NCBI GenBank assembly: GCA_964391725.1
Contig: CAYMNB010000057.1
Location: forward strand, 1-16,916
Length of the DNA stretch: 16,916 nt
Origin: SpSt-1165 sp964391725
Lineage (GTDB): Bacteria > Chloroflexota > Anaerolineae > Anaerolineales > Anaerolineaceae
Direction: 5' to 3'
Of this stretch, positions 1 to 9,600 are shown in pieces (position 1 is the stretch's first letter; each line of letters opens with the position of its first letter). A program made the translations under genes and the position numbers. The notes beneath the pieces are model-generated. The model did not search any database. It was not told the origin of the DNA and saw only the letters and a list, made by a program, of their open reading frames with translations.

Positions 1-1
1 T

Positions 2-1930
2 CTAACCCTGAAGGATCCCATGATTCAGCGCATCCGTTCCAGACGCATACAGATCTTGTTATTTTTAGATTTGCATGTTCTGCTTCAGGGGACGGTGGCA
101 TTCATGAAGAAAAATCGCATCGAAGTAATACTGCCACTCATCCACCAGGAAGAATTGGTGGGTGTTTATCTGATCGGCGAAAAATTCAGCAAAAAACCAT
201 TCAGTATCACCGAGGTTAAAGTTCTGTCTGAACTCAGTCAATGGGCTGGGGCGGCCATCAACAATGCCACGATTTTTATCGAAAAAGAGGATTATTCACG
301 ATCCTTGGAAGAAACCGTTGAACAGCAAAGCCGTGAATTGGATCGTGTCGTCGATGAAACCCGCCGTTACCAACGCTCGAACCATCAACATGACCAGGAA
401 ATTGTGGCACTGATTGGCGAGGTCAATCGAGATATTCGCGAACCACTCAGCAAAATCACCTCAACCACACAACAGTTAAAAACAAAAATCGAAAAAGAGG
501 AAGAAATAAAGCTGATTCAACAGCTTGAAAACAATACCTCCATACTCGTTGACCACATCAACGCCTTCCTTGATTACACGCTGATCGAAACCGGCCAGAT
601 GAAATTAAATAAAAGTGAAGTGAATTTGTATGATGTTTTCGCAGCTGTTTCGCATCAATTGTCGTGGCAGCACCCAGAAACACAAAGGCAGCTTTCCTTC
701 TACCTGAACGCCCTCACCCCTGTCATCTACAGCCTGGACAGCTCACGTTTGATTGAGATTCTCTATATATTGACACATATCAGTATCCATCTGCATCCAA
801 ACGCGCACATGGCAGTCTCCTGTCACCCGCTCACGCCCGCAGATGAACCCGGCCAACAGATGATCCAACTTGGATTTGAATGTCGCCATGTGGCGGTCTC
901 ACCAGATACCCCTGTCGATAAAAATACTATGGAAATGCAAGAACTCGAACATCCTGCATTAAGTCTGGTCATTGTGAAACAATTGTGCAAACTTTTTGGC
1001 GGTGAGTTGACCAAAGAACCAACCGCAGCCAAAGAGGGTGTCATTTTCCAATTTTCTATCCATACACAAATACCGGCTGATACATATCCAGCGTATCTCG
1101 CCATTGACCCACCCCATTTGCGGGGGAAATCTATGCTGATCCTCAGCAAAAATGAGCAACTTGGTCAAAAAATCCAAATTCAATCCGGCTCATGGGGCAT
1201 GCGTTCGGCACTGGTCATTTTCAACGATGAAGACGCAAATATCCTTTCCACGCCCGAAAAATTTGATCTGGTGTTGATTGATGCTGCCAGCACAGACCTC
1301 ACGGATTTGAAAAAGAAAATCAGCCATAGCGGCACGGAAAGCATGTTCCCGAAGACGATCGTGATCCACGCAGAAAAAGAAAGTCCCAAATTCTCTGACC
1401 GCCACCAGCGCGTAATCACAAACGCGCCACGGCCCGAGCAACTCTACAATTTGCTGACGCAGGCATATCTTTTTGATCCGCCATCAGTGCCCGTCAACCC
1501 TGTTGCTGAAGCAACTGCTTCTTTGCATAAACCCGACCAGTTTTTCCTTGGAAAAAACAAAGTTCTGATTGTCGCAAAGGAAAAAGACCATGCCTTAACC
1601 TCCTATCTGGCGCAATTCAATTGGGAAGTCATTCAATACAACGACAACCTCACCAGTTTGCCCGAGGTTGTCGATCAACAAAAGGTAAATGCTGTGATCA
1701 TTGAACTCCAGCATCGCGACCGGCGTGAATTAGACACCATCCGCCTGATACGCAAGCAGCAAAAAGATGCTCAAAGGCTTTTCGTGGCTGCCATCAGCGC
1801 CAACCCGGTTCTATTCCCGGCAATGGATGTAATCAAAGCCGGCGCAAATAAGTACCTTCTCAAACCTTATCGGCTTGAGGAATTGTCAACCTTCCTGGCT
1901 CAGCACATGAGCCGCTCAATAAGGAATTAA
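2..1930 (+). CDS. Degenerate hybrid sensor histidine kinase (GAF, kinase-like core, two receivers), 5' partial
   Basis: The reading frame is open to the left edge. The first ATG (position 20) falls inside a GAF domain, so the true start lies upstream; residues are numbered from that ATG. Order: C-terminal half of a GAF domain (1-85, with VYLIGEKFS followed by a helix ending INNATIF), coiled coil (about 86-125), HisKA-like helices (126-200), HATPase-like fold (205-350), receiver 1 (368-490), receiver 2 (513-630). The catalytic motifs are eroded. The H-box reads NRDIREPL, with Arg137 where the phosphorylated His should be. The N-box (242-260) lacks its Asn residues, and the G2 glycines are Ala313 and Ser315. 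Receiver 1 keeps Asp421 but lost its acidic pair and Lys; receiver 2 keeps Lys615 but has Glu562 at the phospho-Asp site. It is therefore probably a signalling scaffold, not an active kinase. The fold assignment is fairly secure; loss of activity is inference. Confidence 0.85.
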   Translation, partial: LTLKDPMIQRIRSRRIQILLFLDLHVLLQGTVAFMKKNRIEVILPLIHQEELVGVYLIGEKFSKKPFSITEVKVLSELSQWAGAAINNATIFIEKEDYSRSLEETVEQQSRELDRVVDETRRYQRSNHQHDQEIVALIGEVNRDIREPLSKITSTTQQLKTKIEKEEEIKLIQQLENNTSILVDHINAFLDYTLIETGQMKLNKSEVNLYDVFAAVSHQLSWQHPETQRQLSFYLNALTPVIYSLDSSRLIEILYILTHISIHLHPNAHMAVSCHPLTPADEPGQQMIQLGFECRHVAVSPDTPVDKNTMEMQELEHPALSLVIVKQLCKLFGGELTKEPTAAKEGVIFQFSIHTQIPADTYPAYLAIDPPHLRGKSMLILSKNEQLGQKIQIQSGSWGMRSALVIFNDEDANILSTPEKFDLVLIDAASTDLTDLKKKISHSGTESMFPKTIVIHAEKESPKFSDRHQRVITNAPRPEQLYNLLTQAYLFDPPSVPVNPVAEATASLHKPDQFFLGKNKVLIVAKEKDHALTSYLAQFNWEVIQYNDNLTSLPEVVDQQKVNAVIIELQHRDRRELDTIRLIRKQQKDAQRLFVAAISANPVLFPAMDVIKAGANKYLLKPYRLEELSTFLAQHMSRSIRN

Positions 1931-1934
1931 CAGG

Positions 1935-4142
1935 TTACTCGGTTGGCGAACTGATCTGTCCAAACCATTGGATACCTACCCCCCTGGCTTGCATAACGAT
2001 GAATTCGTTGCTCTCACGCGCATACAATCGAAAGGTATCGGCAAACACACCCGCAGGATAGGAACACTGGTCGCACCGCCCCACCAACATACCCTCTTGA
2101 ACATCCCATAGCTGTAATGTGTCTCGGGCGCCAAAGGATTCTTGCGGCTGATTCAACCACACACAGGCAATATTCTCACCAAAGGTATCCATCGCAAAAA
2201 CAGGCTGTAACGAATTCATTTCAAAACTATTCAACACCTGTCTTTCGTCCAATGAATACACCTCAAGTGCCATTGATTCACCTGTTCCGCCTTCAATCTC
2301 ATACACCAGCAAATTGCTTTCTGCGAAAAACAAGAAATTTGGTAATCGAAAGCCCCTTTGGGATGATAAACTGCTGCGCCTTGCAACCGCTGATATTTCA
2401 TCTGCGTCCCATACCGCCAGGTATGAGGGCGCATTGCTAAGTGAATAGCCCGCCTCGATGACAGTATTTTCATCAAGAAAAGCCAACCGGCCTACATACT
2501 GTGTTTTCCAATTCTGAATAACTCGTTCATCAACCAGGTCTACCAAAAAGATATTTTCACGTCCGCCATATACCAGCCGATCGGAAGTAACCGGGAAAGC
2601 AACCACAAAGTTGATATCAAGGTTAGCATTAAACGAACTGAGCAGGATGTTTTCAGGCAGCGCGTACCAATGAATCACCTCGCCGCTGTTCACGTCCCAC
2701 ACGCTGATGCCGCCCCAGAATCCTGCTGCCAGCCAGGCGCCATCCGCTGAATAGGCAAGGTGAACCCTGGTGTTGGCAGGCAGGTAAGGAATATCGGAAA
2801 AAACATCTTGCTGTTCTTCCGAAAGCCGGTAGGTGGATTGGCGAGTTCCCCGGCCAACAGACCAAATTTCCACTTGCATCGCATCTGTGAAAAACGCCAC
2901 TTGCTCTCCATTGGGTTTAAACGCACCACCCAGGTAATTGGGGCTACCTGCCGTGATTTCAGATTCCCACAGCACCTCACCCAACGACGCAAGCACCTGA
3001 ATCTTGCGGGGTTGAATCAATGCCAATTTGTCAAGTTCCTGGTCGAAAAAAGCCACTGTGGCGTGATCAAGCGAATCGACAAAGCTGACCTGGTCAAAAT
3101 TCTCCGCAAAGATTGGCACATAGACCGGTTCTGGTTCTTCGATCACTGCCGTTGCAAACACCATGGGGGTTGGTTCTTCTGTCTGTTCCGGCTCCGGGGT
3201 GTCTGTAGTGTCCGGTGTTCCCATATCAAGCCCCGCCTCCGGCAGGTTGGTAGCCATAACAACCTCGCCATTGGTCGCCCTGGGTGCCAGATCGAAATAT
3301 TGCACAATGTACAAACCTGCCAGCACAAAGACGATTAACCAAAATGCTGACACCACAATCACCAGTACCCGTTGTGATATCCTTCGCCAGTATGGCAAAC
3401 GGAACCGTTTTTTGGGTGTTTTCTGTGGCTTTGCTTCCGCCAAAGCGCCTTTGAGTTCATCTTCAATCGCCTGGTGCTTTTTTTCTTTTCGCAGCAATTC
3501 TTTGGCGTTGATGGTTTCCTTCGTGTCTCGCCGCACAGTGAACTCTGGCTCATCACCATCCATTTGATCAAACGAGAACAAATCATCAGGCATTTCGTCA
3601 CTTTGACCGTTGCTGCCAACAGTGGGCGTGTCACCGATTGAGAAAGCATCGCTTTCTTCAATCTCTTCTGACCCAAAAAACTCATCACTCAGGCGTGAAA
3701 ATTCATCATCGGAAATCGTTTCGATATGCTCGTTTTCGTTCTTCTCCTGATCCAATTCGATCCAATCAAGGTCAGCCGAAGAGATGAAAGGACTTGACGA
3801 GACCGCTGAATCATCTTTACCTTCTTTTTGAGCGATAGTTTCAACCTCAGCCTTCAAATCATCCAGTGAATCCGTGATTGAACGCAAATCACCAGTGTCC
3901 ACAAAACGCTTCATAGCTGTTTTCAGCAATTTGCTTTCCGGGTTGAGTTTCAAACCCCTTGACAGAATGGCTTTGCGCTCTTTCTCTGAATCACAGACAT
4001 CAACCAGCCACAACCAGGCATATTCGTTCTTCACATTGTCTTGAATGAGCTGCAAAAGAATTTTCCTGGATTGTTCTTTTTCACCAAGCTGCGAAAGACG
4101 AATTGCTTGATCTAGTCTTTGTTGGCTATTGTCTGTTGACAT
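1935..4142 (-). CDS. TPR-headed single-pass membrane protein with extracytoplasmic beta-propeller
   Basis: 735 residues. Residues 8-80 form TPR-like helices (QLGEKEQSRKILLQLIQ, then YAWLWLVDVC). Residues 85-245 are acidic, probably disordered, ending in a basic stretch (KTPKKRFRLPYWRR). One membrane helix spans about 259-283, and the basic flank places the N-terminus in the cytoplasm. After a stalk rich in Thr, Pro and Glu (305-340), residues 345-735 carry irregular WD40-like blades such as 'GAFKPNGEQVAFFTD', 'LAYSADGAWLAAGF' and 'ISVWDVNSGEV'. No catalytic motif is visible. The plausible role is a scaffold or sensor joining a cytoplasmic partner to an external propeller. Its stop lies 4 bp from the stop of the pseudo-kinase gene, which converges on it. 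A weak AGGTAG Shine-Dalgarno lies about 6 nt before the ATG. The exact function is unknown. Confidence 0.8.
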   Translation of the reverse strand: MSTDNSQQRLDQAIRLSQLGEKEQSRKILLQLIQDNVKNEYAWLWLVDVCDSEKERKAILSRGLKLNPESKLLKTAMKRFVDTGDLRSITDSLDDLKAEVETIAQKEGKDDSAVSSSPFISSADLDWIELDQEKNENEHIETISDDEFSRLSDEFFGSEEIEESDAFSIGDTPTVGSNGQSDEMPDDLFSFDQMDGDEPEFTVRRDTKETINAKELLRKEKKHQAIEDELKGALAEAKPQKTPKKRFRLPYWRRISQRVLVIVVSAFWLIVFVLAGLYIVQYFDLAPRATNGEVVMATNLPEAGLDMGTPDTTDTPEPEQTEEPTPMVFATAVIEEPEPVYVPIFAENFDQVSFVDSLDHATVAFFDQELDKLALIQPRKIQVLASLGEVLWESEITAGSPNYLGGAFKPNGEQVAFFTDAMQVEIWSVGRGTRQSTYRLSEEQQDVFSDIPYLPANTRVHLAYSADGAWLAAGFWGGISVWDVNSGEVIHWYALPENILLSSFNANLDINFVVAFPVTSDRLVYGGRENIFLVDLVDERVIQNWKTQYVGRLAFLDENTVIEAGYSLSNAPSYLAVWDADEISAVARRSSLSSQRGFRLPNFLFFAESNLLVYEIEGGTGESMALEVYSLDERQVLNSFEMNSLQPVFAMDTFGENIACVWLNQPQESFGARDTLQLWDVQEGMLVGRCDQCSYPAGVFADTFRLYARESNEFIVMQARGVGIQWFGQISSPTE

Positions 4143-4219
4143 TCTCTACCTGAATCACCTTCATGTGGTTGGGATGCTGCCATGGTCCCATGGGAGCTAT
4201 GATGGTTTATATTAAAGAT

Positions 4220-4249
4220 ATTGTACCCCTATCTATAGATGGACGGCAA
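4220..4249 (-). promoter_or_regulatory. Candidate sigma-70 promoter for the TPR/propeller gene
   Basis: On the minus strand TTGCCG (4249-4244) is followed after 18 nt by TACAAT (4225-4220). A perfect 10-bp palindrome, ATCTATAGAT (4231-4240), lies in the spacer. The predicted start is about 70 nt upstream of the ATG at 4142. It was found by eye, and the -35 is only a partial match. Confidence 0.35.
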
Positions 4250-4277
4250 TTGGTTGAAGTCGGAGCAGGGATTACGT

Positions 4278-4309
4278 TCGGTTATAATAAGCTTAATTAT
4301 TATAACCGA
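4278..4309. promoter_or_regulatory. Perfect 13-bp inverted repeat with an embedded TATAAT, upstream of the phosphorylase gene
   Basis: TCGGTTATAATAA (4278-4290) and its exact reverse complement (4297-4309) flank the 6-bp spacer GCTTAA. TATAAT at 4283-4288 could be the -10 element for the downstream gene, giving a leader of about 32 nt that ends in AAGGAG (4315-4320), 6 nt before the ATG. No good -35 lies at 16-18 nt. A dyad over the -10 and start site is typical of a repressor operator; as RNA it would fold into an AT-rich hairpin just before the ribosome binding site. Which of these applies cannot be told from sequence alone. Confidence 0.6.
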
Positions 4310-4326
4310 TTTTCAAGGAGCCTCTT

Positions 4327-5631
4327 ATGCGTGCCGTTGACGTGATCATAAACAAACGAGATCAGTTGGAATTATCCAGCGATGAAATCCATTTCTTCGT
4401 GCAAGGCTTGACCGAAGGCACCATTCCTGACTATCAGGTGGCAGCCTGGGCAATGGCGGTACTTTTGAATGGCATGACCAACCGCGAGACCACCGATTTG
4501 ACCCTGGCCATGGCGCAATCAGGCGACACGTTAGACCTTTCCCCTGTGGTTCCTTTCACCGTCGACAAACATTCCACCGGCGGAGTTGGTGACAAAACCA
4601 GCCTCACCGTCGCCCCCATCGTTGCCGCCTGTGGCCTGCCGGTCGGAAAAATGTCGGGGCGCGGGCTGGGTTTCAGCGGCGGCACGCTGGACAAAATCCA
4701 ATCCATCCCCGGATACCGCACCGACCTGACGCCACAAGAGTTCATGGATCAATTGTCCGATATCGGCATTGTCCTCACCGGTCAGAGCGCTAACCTTGCT
4801 CCTGCTGATGGCATCCTGTATGCCTTACGTGATGTAACCGGCACAGTGCAATCTCTGCCATTGATCGCTTCCTCCATCATGAGCAAAAAACTGGCGGCGG
4901 GGGCGGACGCTATCGTGCTGGACGTGAAGACTGGCGTGGGTGCTTTCATGCAAACGCTCGAAGAAGCCAGGGCATTGGCAGAAATTATGACCGCTATTGG
5001 GCATAACGCAGACCGCCAGGTGGTTTGCCTGCTTTCTGACATGAATCAGCCGCTTGGTTCACAGGTTGGCAATGCATTAGAACTCAAAGAAGCCATAGAA
5101 GCCTTGCGTGGGAACGCACCAACTGACTACAGGGAACATTGCCTCACCGTTGCATCACATATGCTTGTGCTGGGTAAACAGGCGCAAACCCTCGATCAGG
5201 CACGCAGTATGGCACAGGATGCCATCAATTCTGCCCGCGCCTATGACAAATTCCGCCAACTGGTGGATGCGCAAGGCGGCGATATCCGCTACGTCGATGA
5301 TTTATCATTGCTTCCCACTGCCCAGTTCGTCGAACCACTGGAAACCCCCCGAACTGGTTACCTGCAAATCATCCATGCCAGAGAGGTAGGCGAGACTGCT
5401 GTTGACCTTGGCGCAGGCAGAGCCAGCAAAAGCGACAACATTGACCCGGCGGTCGGCATCACTATTCTCCATAAAGTCGGCGATCATGTCACCCAGGGAG
5501 AGCCATTGTGCTGGATACATGCCAACGATCAAGAAAAGTTGGAAGCCGCCAAAAAGCGACTCCTGGCCGCCCACCACATTGTTGATGAAGAAGTGCCTCC
5601 GCTGCCCCTCTTCTATGACATCATTCAATGA
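4327..5631 (+). CDS. pdp: Pyrimidine-nucleoside phosphorylase (thymidine/uridine phosphorylase)
   Basis: This is a nucleoside phosphorylase of the NP-II family. It splits thymidine, deoxyuridine or uridine with phosphate into the free base and (deoxy)ribose-1-phosphate, in cytoplasmic pyrimidine salvage. The 434 residues match the usual length. Visible motifs: phosphate-binding KHSTGGVGDKTSL (81-93), the family signature SGRGLGFSGGTLDKIQSIPG (110-129), YALRDVTGTV (165-174), IASSIMSKK (180-188) and DVKTGVGAFM (199-208). Arg168, Ser183 and Lys187 align with the base-binding Arg171, Ser186 and Lys190 of E. coli thymidine phosphorylase. The N-terminus (MRAVDVI..K) and FVQGLTEGTIPDYQ resemble Bacillus Pdp more than DeoA, hence the symbol. 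The ATG follows AAGGAG at 6-nt spacing. The 3' end overlaps the convergent transporter gene by 11 bp. No other deoxynucleoside gene (deoC, cdd) is adjacent. Confidence 0.95.
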   Translation: MRAVDVIINKRDQLELSSDEIHFFVQGLTEGTIPDYQVAAWAMAVLLNGMTNRETTDLTLAMAQSGDTLDLSPVVPFTVDKHSTGGVGDKTSLTVAPIVAACGLPVGKMSGRGLGFSGGTLDKIQSIPGYRTDLTPQEFMDQLSDIGIVLTGQSANLAPADGILYALRDVTGTVQSLPLIASSIMSKKLAAGADAIVLDVKTGVGAFMQTLEEARALAEIMTAIGHNADRQVVCLLSDMNQPLGSQVGNALELKEAIEALRGNAPTDYREHCLTVASHMLVLGKQAQTLDQARSMAQDAINSARAYDKFRQLVDAQGGDIRYVDDLSLLPTAQFVEPLETPRTGYLQIIHAREVGETAVDLGAGRASKSDNIDPAVGITILHKVGDHVTQGEPLCWIHANDQEKLEAAKKRLLAAHHIVDEEVPPLPLFYDIIQ

Positions 5632-6535
5632 TCTCGATGGGTGTGAACTTGCCCGAAAGCATGTCTTTCTTGCGTTGAAATTCGATCTGTGAAAGCACCA
5701 TCGCCGCAAACATCAACCCACAGCCAGCCATCTGCCAGGGCGTGAAACTCTCTTGCAAGTAGATCACACCGACCAGTGCTGCGAACACCGATTCCATCGA
5801 CAGGAAAATGGCAGCGTCGGTAGGTTCGGCAATTTTTTGTGCCACACCCTGCAACGTGAACGCCACACCGGTGGCAAGCACAGTCAGGAACAACATCGGT
5901 TGCCAGGCTTGTTGGATGCCTGCCAGCGTATTTTGTTCAAAAAACGCCGCTGCCCCCATGCCCAAAAGGCCGCAAGCCAGGAACTGAACCACAGCAATCT
6001 GGTAGGGGTCCGAATGGCGCACCACATGCGACAGTGCGATCATTTGAAAAGCATACAAAATGGAACTCCCGATCAAAAGTACATCTCCACGGGTGACCTG
6101 AGAACCGCCCGAGCTGGTTAGCAAATAGAGGCCTGTCAGCACCAGCACAACCGCCGCCCAGACGTTCCACCAGATACGTTTGCGCCAGAACAAAGACAAA
6201 AATACCGGGATAAAGACCACATACATACCTGTGATAAACCCGGCATTCCCCACGGTGCTGACCAGCAGTGCAACTTGCTGCAGAGCGCTGGCGCTGAACA
6301 ACAAGACCCCGATACCAACACTCTGCCAAATCGCCTGTTTAGACAGTTGGATGCGAAAGCGAAATAAAAGCAGCAGCAGCAATCCGGCACCCAAAAATCG
6401 CAAACCGATGATAGCGAAAGTGCCCAAAGACCTGGCGGCCAATTGTTGCGCCGTAAACGCGCTGCCCCAGATGAATGCGATCAGGAGCATCAGGGCATCG
6501 ACTTTGATTCGTTGAACAACGCTGGCTTTTTCCAT
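5621..6535 (-). CDS. EamA-family drug/metabolite transporter (DMT superfamily)
   Basis: 304 residues with about ten hydrophobic helices in two tandem EamA halves (about 13-140 and 152-285). The first half carries the typical opening FIWGSAFTAQQLA and an IIGLRFLGAGLLLLLLFRF segment; the second contains ILYAFQMIALSHVVR and ends with a helix containing GLMFAAMVLSQ. The last 20 residues are polar and cytoplasmic. Members export or exchange small metabolites such as amino acids or nucleobases; the substrate cannot be read from sequence. The start is bounded by an in-frame stop five codons upstream. GGGAGG lies about 21 nt before the ATG, too far for a standard Shine-Dalgarno, so initiation may be weak. 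The gene is divergent from the BTAD regulator across 82 bp and convergent with pdp. Proximity to pdp might hint at a nucleoside or base substrate, but the opposite orientation makes this weak. Confidence 0.88.
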   Translation of the reverse strand: MEKASVVQRIKVDALMLLIAFIWGSAFTAQQLAARSLGTFAIIGLRFLGAGLLLLLLFRFRIQLSKQAIWQSVGIGVLLFSASALQQVALLVSTVGNAGFITGMYVVFIPVFLSLFWRKRIWWNVWAAVVLVLTGLYLLTSSGGSQVTRGDVLLIGSSILYAFQMIALSHVVRHSDPYQIAVVQFLACGLLGMGAAAFFEQNTLAGIQQAWQPMLFLTVLATGVAFTLQGVAQKIAEPTDAAIFLSMESVFAALVGVIYLQESFTPWQMAGCGLMFAAMVLSQIEFQRKKDMLSGKFTPIEIIE

Positions 6536-6562
6536 TTCTGACCCATTCTACCAGAACCTCCC

Positions 6563-6588
6563 TATAATTCCACCAATCAACGTATAAT
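6563..6588 (+). promoter_or_regulatory. Two TATAAT hexamers in the divergent transporter/regulator intergenic region
   Basis: TATAAT occurs at 6563-6568 and again at 6583-6588, 20 bp apart. The second would start transcription about 23 nt before the regulator ATG at 6618. No convincing -35 precedes either copy. The regulator has no good Shine-Dalgarno; AAGG at 6594-6597 is about 20 nt from the ATG. Confidence 0.3.
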
Positions 6589-6617
6589 GTGAAAAGGAAA
6601 ATCACACAAGATCAGGC

Positions 6618-9600
6618 ATGACCCTCGAATTATCAACCCCGCCATTAAAATTTTCGCTGCTAGGCCCCCCGCGCCTATATACCAATGGTACCGAATTTTT
6701 CATGACCCGCAGCATTGTACGCGCTATGGCTTATTATTTGGCATGCCAGGACAAGCCCACCAGCCGGGTTGATTTGCAATTAATGTTCTGGCCAGAAGCA
6801 TCAGCATCACGGGGAACGACAGCCCTGCGTGAGACGCTTTCAAAACTGCGTGGCAGCCTTCCCGAAAAATATTTTCTGATCACCACACCCACCCATGTGT
6901 ATTTTGACAGAACCTTCGTAGGCTGTGATGTGTTAGATTTCTTACAACTGTACATAAACCTGCTCCCCCAGGTGCAATCCATCCCGCAAAGAAGCGCACT
7001 ACCCGAAAAATTGGCGCAAGAATACGAGCAAGCTCTCTCTTTGTGGACTGGCCGCACATTTCTCAATACGTCCAAGTTGCCTTCCACCGAAATGTTTGAC
7101 GAATGGTTGACCCAATTCGGAAATCAGTTGGAGATCAACCGCAATATTTTAGTAGAGCGAATGGTTTTTCATTGTTTATCTGAGGGCAATTTCAACAAAG
7201 CCATTCAATATGTCGATTTTCTGGTGGATCCAACCAATTTTAATATGTCATTCCACTATCAATTGTTTGATTATATGGTTGAATCACAACAATACGGGAT
7301 GGCGAACAACTATCTGGCTTATTTACGCCCCATGGCAGAACAAGCCGGTCTGGTTTTGGAGACAACCATCCTGAACCATTTCATCCAGATGCTGATGAAC
7401 CCCATGATTCAGCCTGCCAGCGAACGAGAACAAGCATGGCTGCGCCAATTTGCTTACCAATTACCCTATGTCGGCAATGAAGACATCATGTCATCGATTC
7501 AAAGGCAATTTGGCAATGTCCCAGGCATCATACTTACCGGTAAGACCGGTATCGGCAAGTCACGCACCGCGTACGAGATCGTTCACCGCTTCCTGCAAAG
7601 CCACCAACTCGTTCACCTTACAATTCAACCGATAATGATCAACATGCCCAATGCTCTCATACGACAGTTATTGCGGCAAATGCAGCAACCGCACCAATTG
7701 GCGGCTCTGCCAGAGCGGCAGAAAGAATTTCTGACCCCATTGTTTCCTGAATTAGGCCAAAACAGTGCCAAGATTCCCATTTACGCCGACATTCCGCCCA
7801 AAGAAAAAATGAGGCGCCTGATGGAAACAGTCCAATGGTTGTTTTGCCACCATCTGTCTACGGAAAAATTCTGCATTGTCCTGGATGAAATCCATCATGC
7901 TGACTTTACCAGTCTGCGCATCGTTGAATACCTCATAGAACAGCACGTATTTCCTGAACATGGCTTTCTGCTGATGACCGGTGACAAAAATCTCTTTTCT
8001 GATTGGAAAAAAGATCTGGTGAAACAACTCAGCACCTCCCTCCCCAGCTATGATTTGCAGCCTTTGACTTTCGTTGAATGGGAACAGTTGGCAAACTTCG
8101 CCATTGGTGTCCAATTGGACCGATCGGTTCTGGAGATTATTCATAAACAGTCAGAAAATAATACATTGCTGAGCCTGATGTCACTGATGGAAACATCCGC
8201 CCAATCCGCAACACAAGGGGCAGGGACATCCACAGCACTGACAACGGCACTTTCGTTCCCAAACTGGTTTCAGGAGAAGTTCGAACAGTTATCACCAACA
8301 GCCCAGGCACTGTTGCAATACTGCGCCATTTTAGACAGCCCAATCCTGCAGAACCACCTCCTGGGTGTGATGACCGAATCATTTGAGACAATATTGGATG
8401 GCCTTGATGAACTGGAAACCAATCATTTGTTATTGCCAATCCGAGAGCCGGGGTATGATTTAAGCTATCAATTTTCACACACACTGGTGCGAGAGAAAGT
8501 GATAGAAAACCTGAGCCAGGCCAAAGGGCAGCGATTGCATCTGGCAATTGCCAGAGGATTGGCCCAGCTATATGAACCCAACATCGCCCCCTACGCTGCC
8601 GTGATTGCATCACATTATCGAGCTGCAGGTCACACATGGTTGACTTTTGTCCATTATGAGATTGCAGCCAGACATGCTGCACACATGCTCGCCCCGGCTG
8701 ATAGCAACCACTTTTTTGAAGAAGCCCTGCAAATTGTTGAAAAAGACATTGCCCTCATCTCCGATGGAACCCTCGTACGATTTTTCAATGACTGGATTCG
8801 GATCAATCTTCAATTTAATATGGAAGATGAAGCCAGGAACCATAGTACTTATTTAATTCGAATCGGGCGAGAGCGAGATTCAATCCACCTGCGAGGCGCA
8901 GGATGGTTGAATCTTGGCAGGGCAGAATCCGTTCTGTCTGTCCCCAATGCGGGTGCCATGGAATCCATCAACCATGCCACCTCTTTGTTGCAGAGCATTC
9001 CGTTGACCCTGGAATTGATCCGTGCGAAAGTTCTGAAAGCGAATTATTATAGCCACAATAATCAATTTGAACGTGCTATCAGCCTGTGTGAGGAAATTCT
9101 CAATACGAATAACCCGGATCCTGAACGAGCCATTGATTATCGCTATTTGATTAACATCACAAAATATATACTCGCAAAAATCTATGCTATGCAGGCAAAT
9201 CTCGCTAACGCTTATCAATTGTTTGAGCAATTCTATACCAAAGATACCATCACCTACAGTGCTTTTACCGATATTGAATACCGCAACTGGCATCTGAAGA
9301 TTTTGTTTGAGACCGGACAGGTAAAGAAAGCGTTGGAATCTATGAAACAGGTGCGGAGCGATGCGGAAGCCCTGGAAAATGAACCCTTGCTTGCCCAGGT
9401 GTATGCCAACCTTGCCGGTAATTATCATCAAATGGGATGGAACGACAGAGCCCTGGTTTTGATAACACAGGGGATTCCCTATGCGGAAAAATATCACTTA
9501 GTACATTTGCTGGTAGATTTTTTGATTACCCGGGGAAACATCCACCTTGCCTGGGGAGATACTGCTTCTGCTGAAAATTTCTACCAGAATGCTCTGCAAA

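Noticed and set aside
20..22. ATG at 20 with a nearby AAGGAT as the true start of the kinase-like gene
   Set aside because: The frame is open upstream, and the ATG falls in the middle of a GAF domain, whose N-terminal half would be lost.
4177..4197. CCATGG direct repeat and 10-bp palindrome TCCCATGGGA near 4188-4197
   Set aside because: Short, isolated and not placed at an obvious promoter position; likely chance.
4163..4345. 60-codon plus-strand frame between the propeller gene and pdp
   Set aside because: It runs through the palindrome and into pdp in another frame, has no ribosome site and no recognisable protein features.
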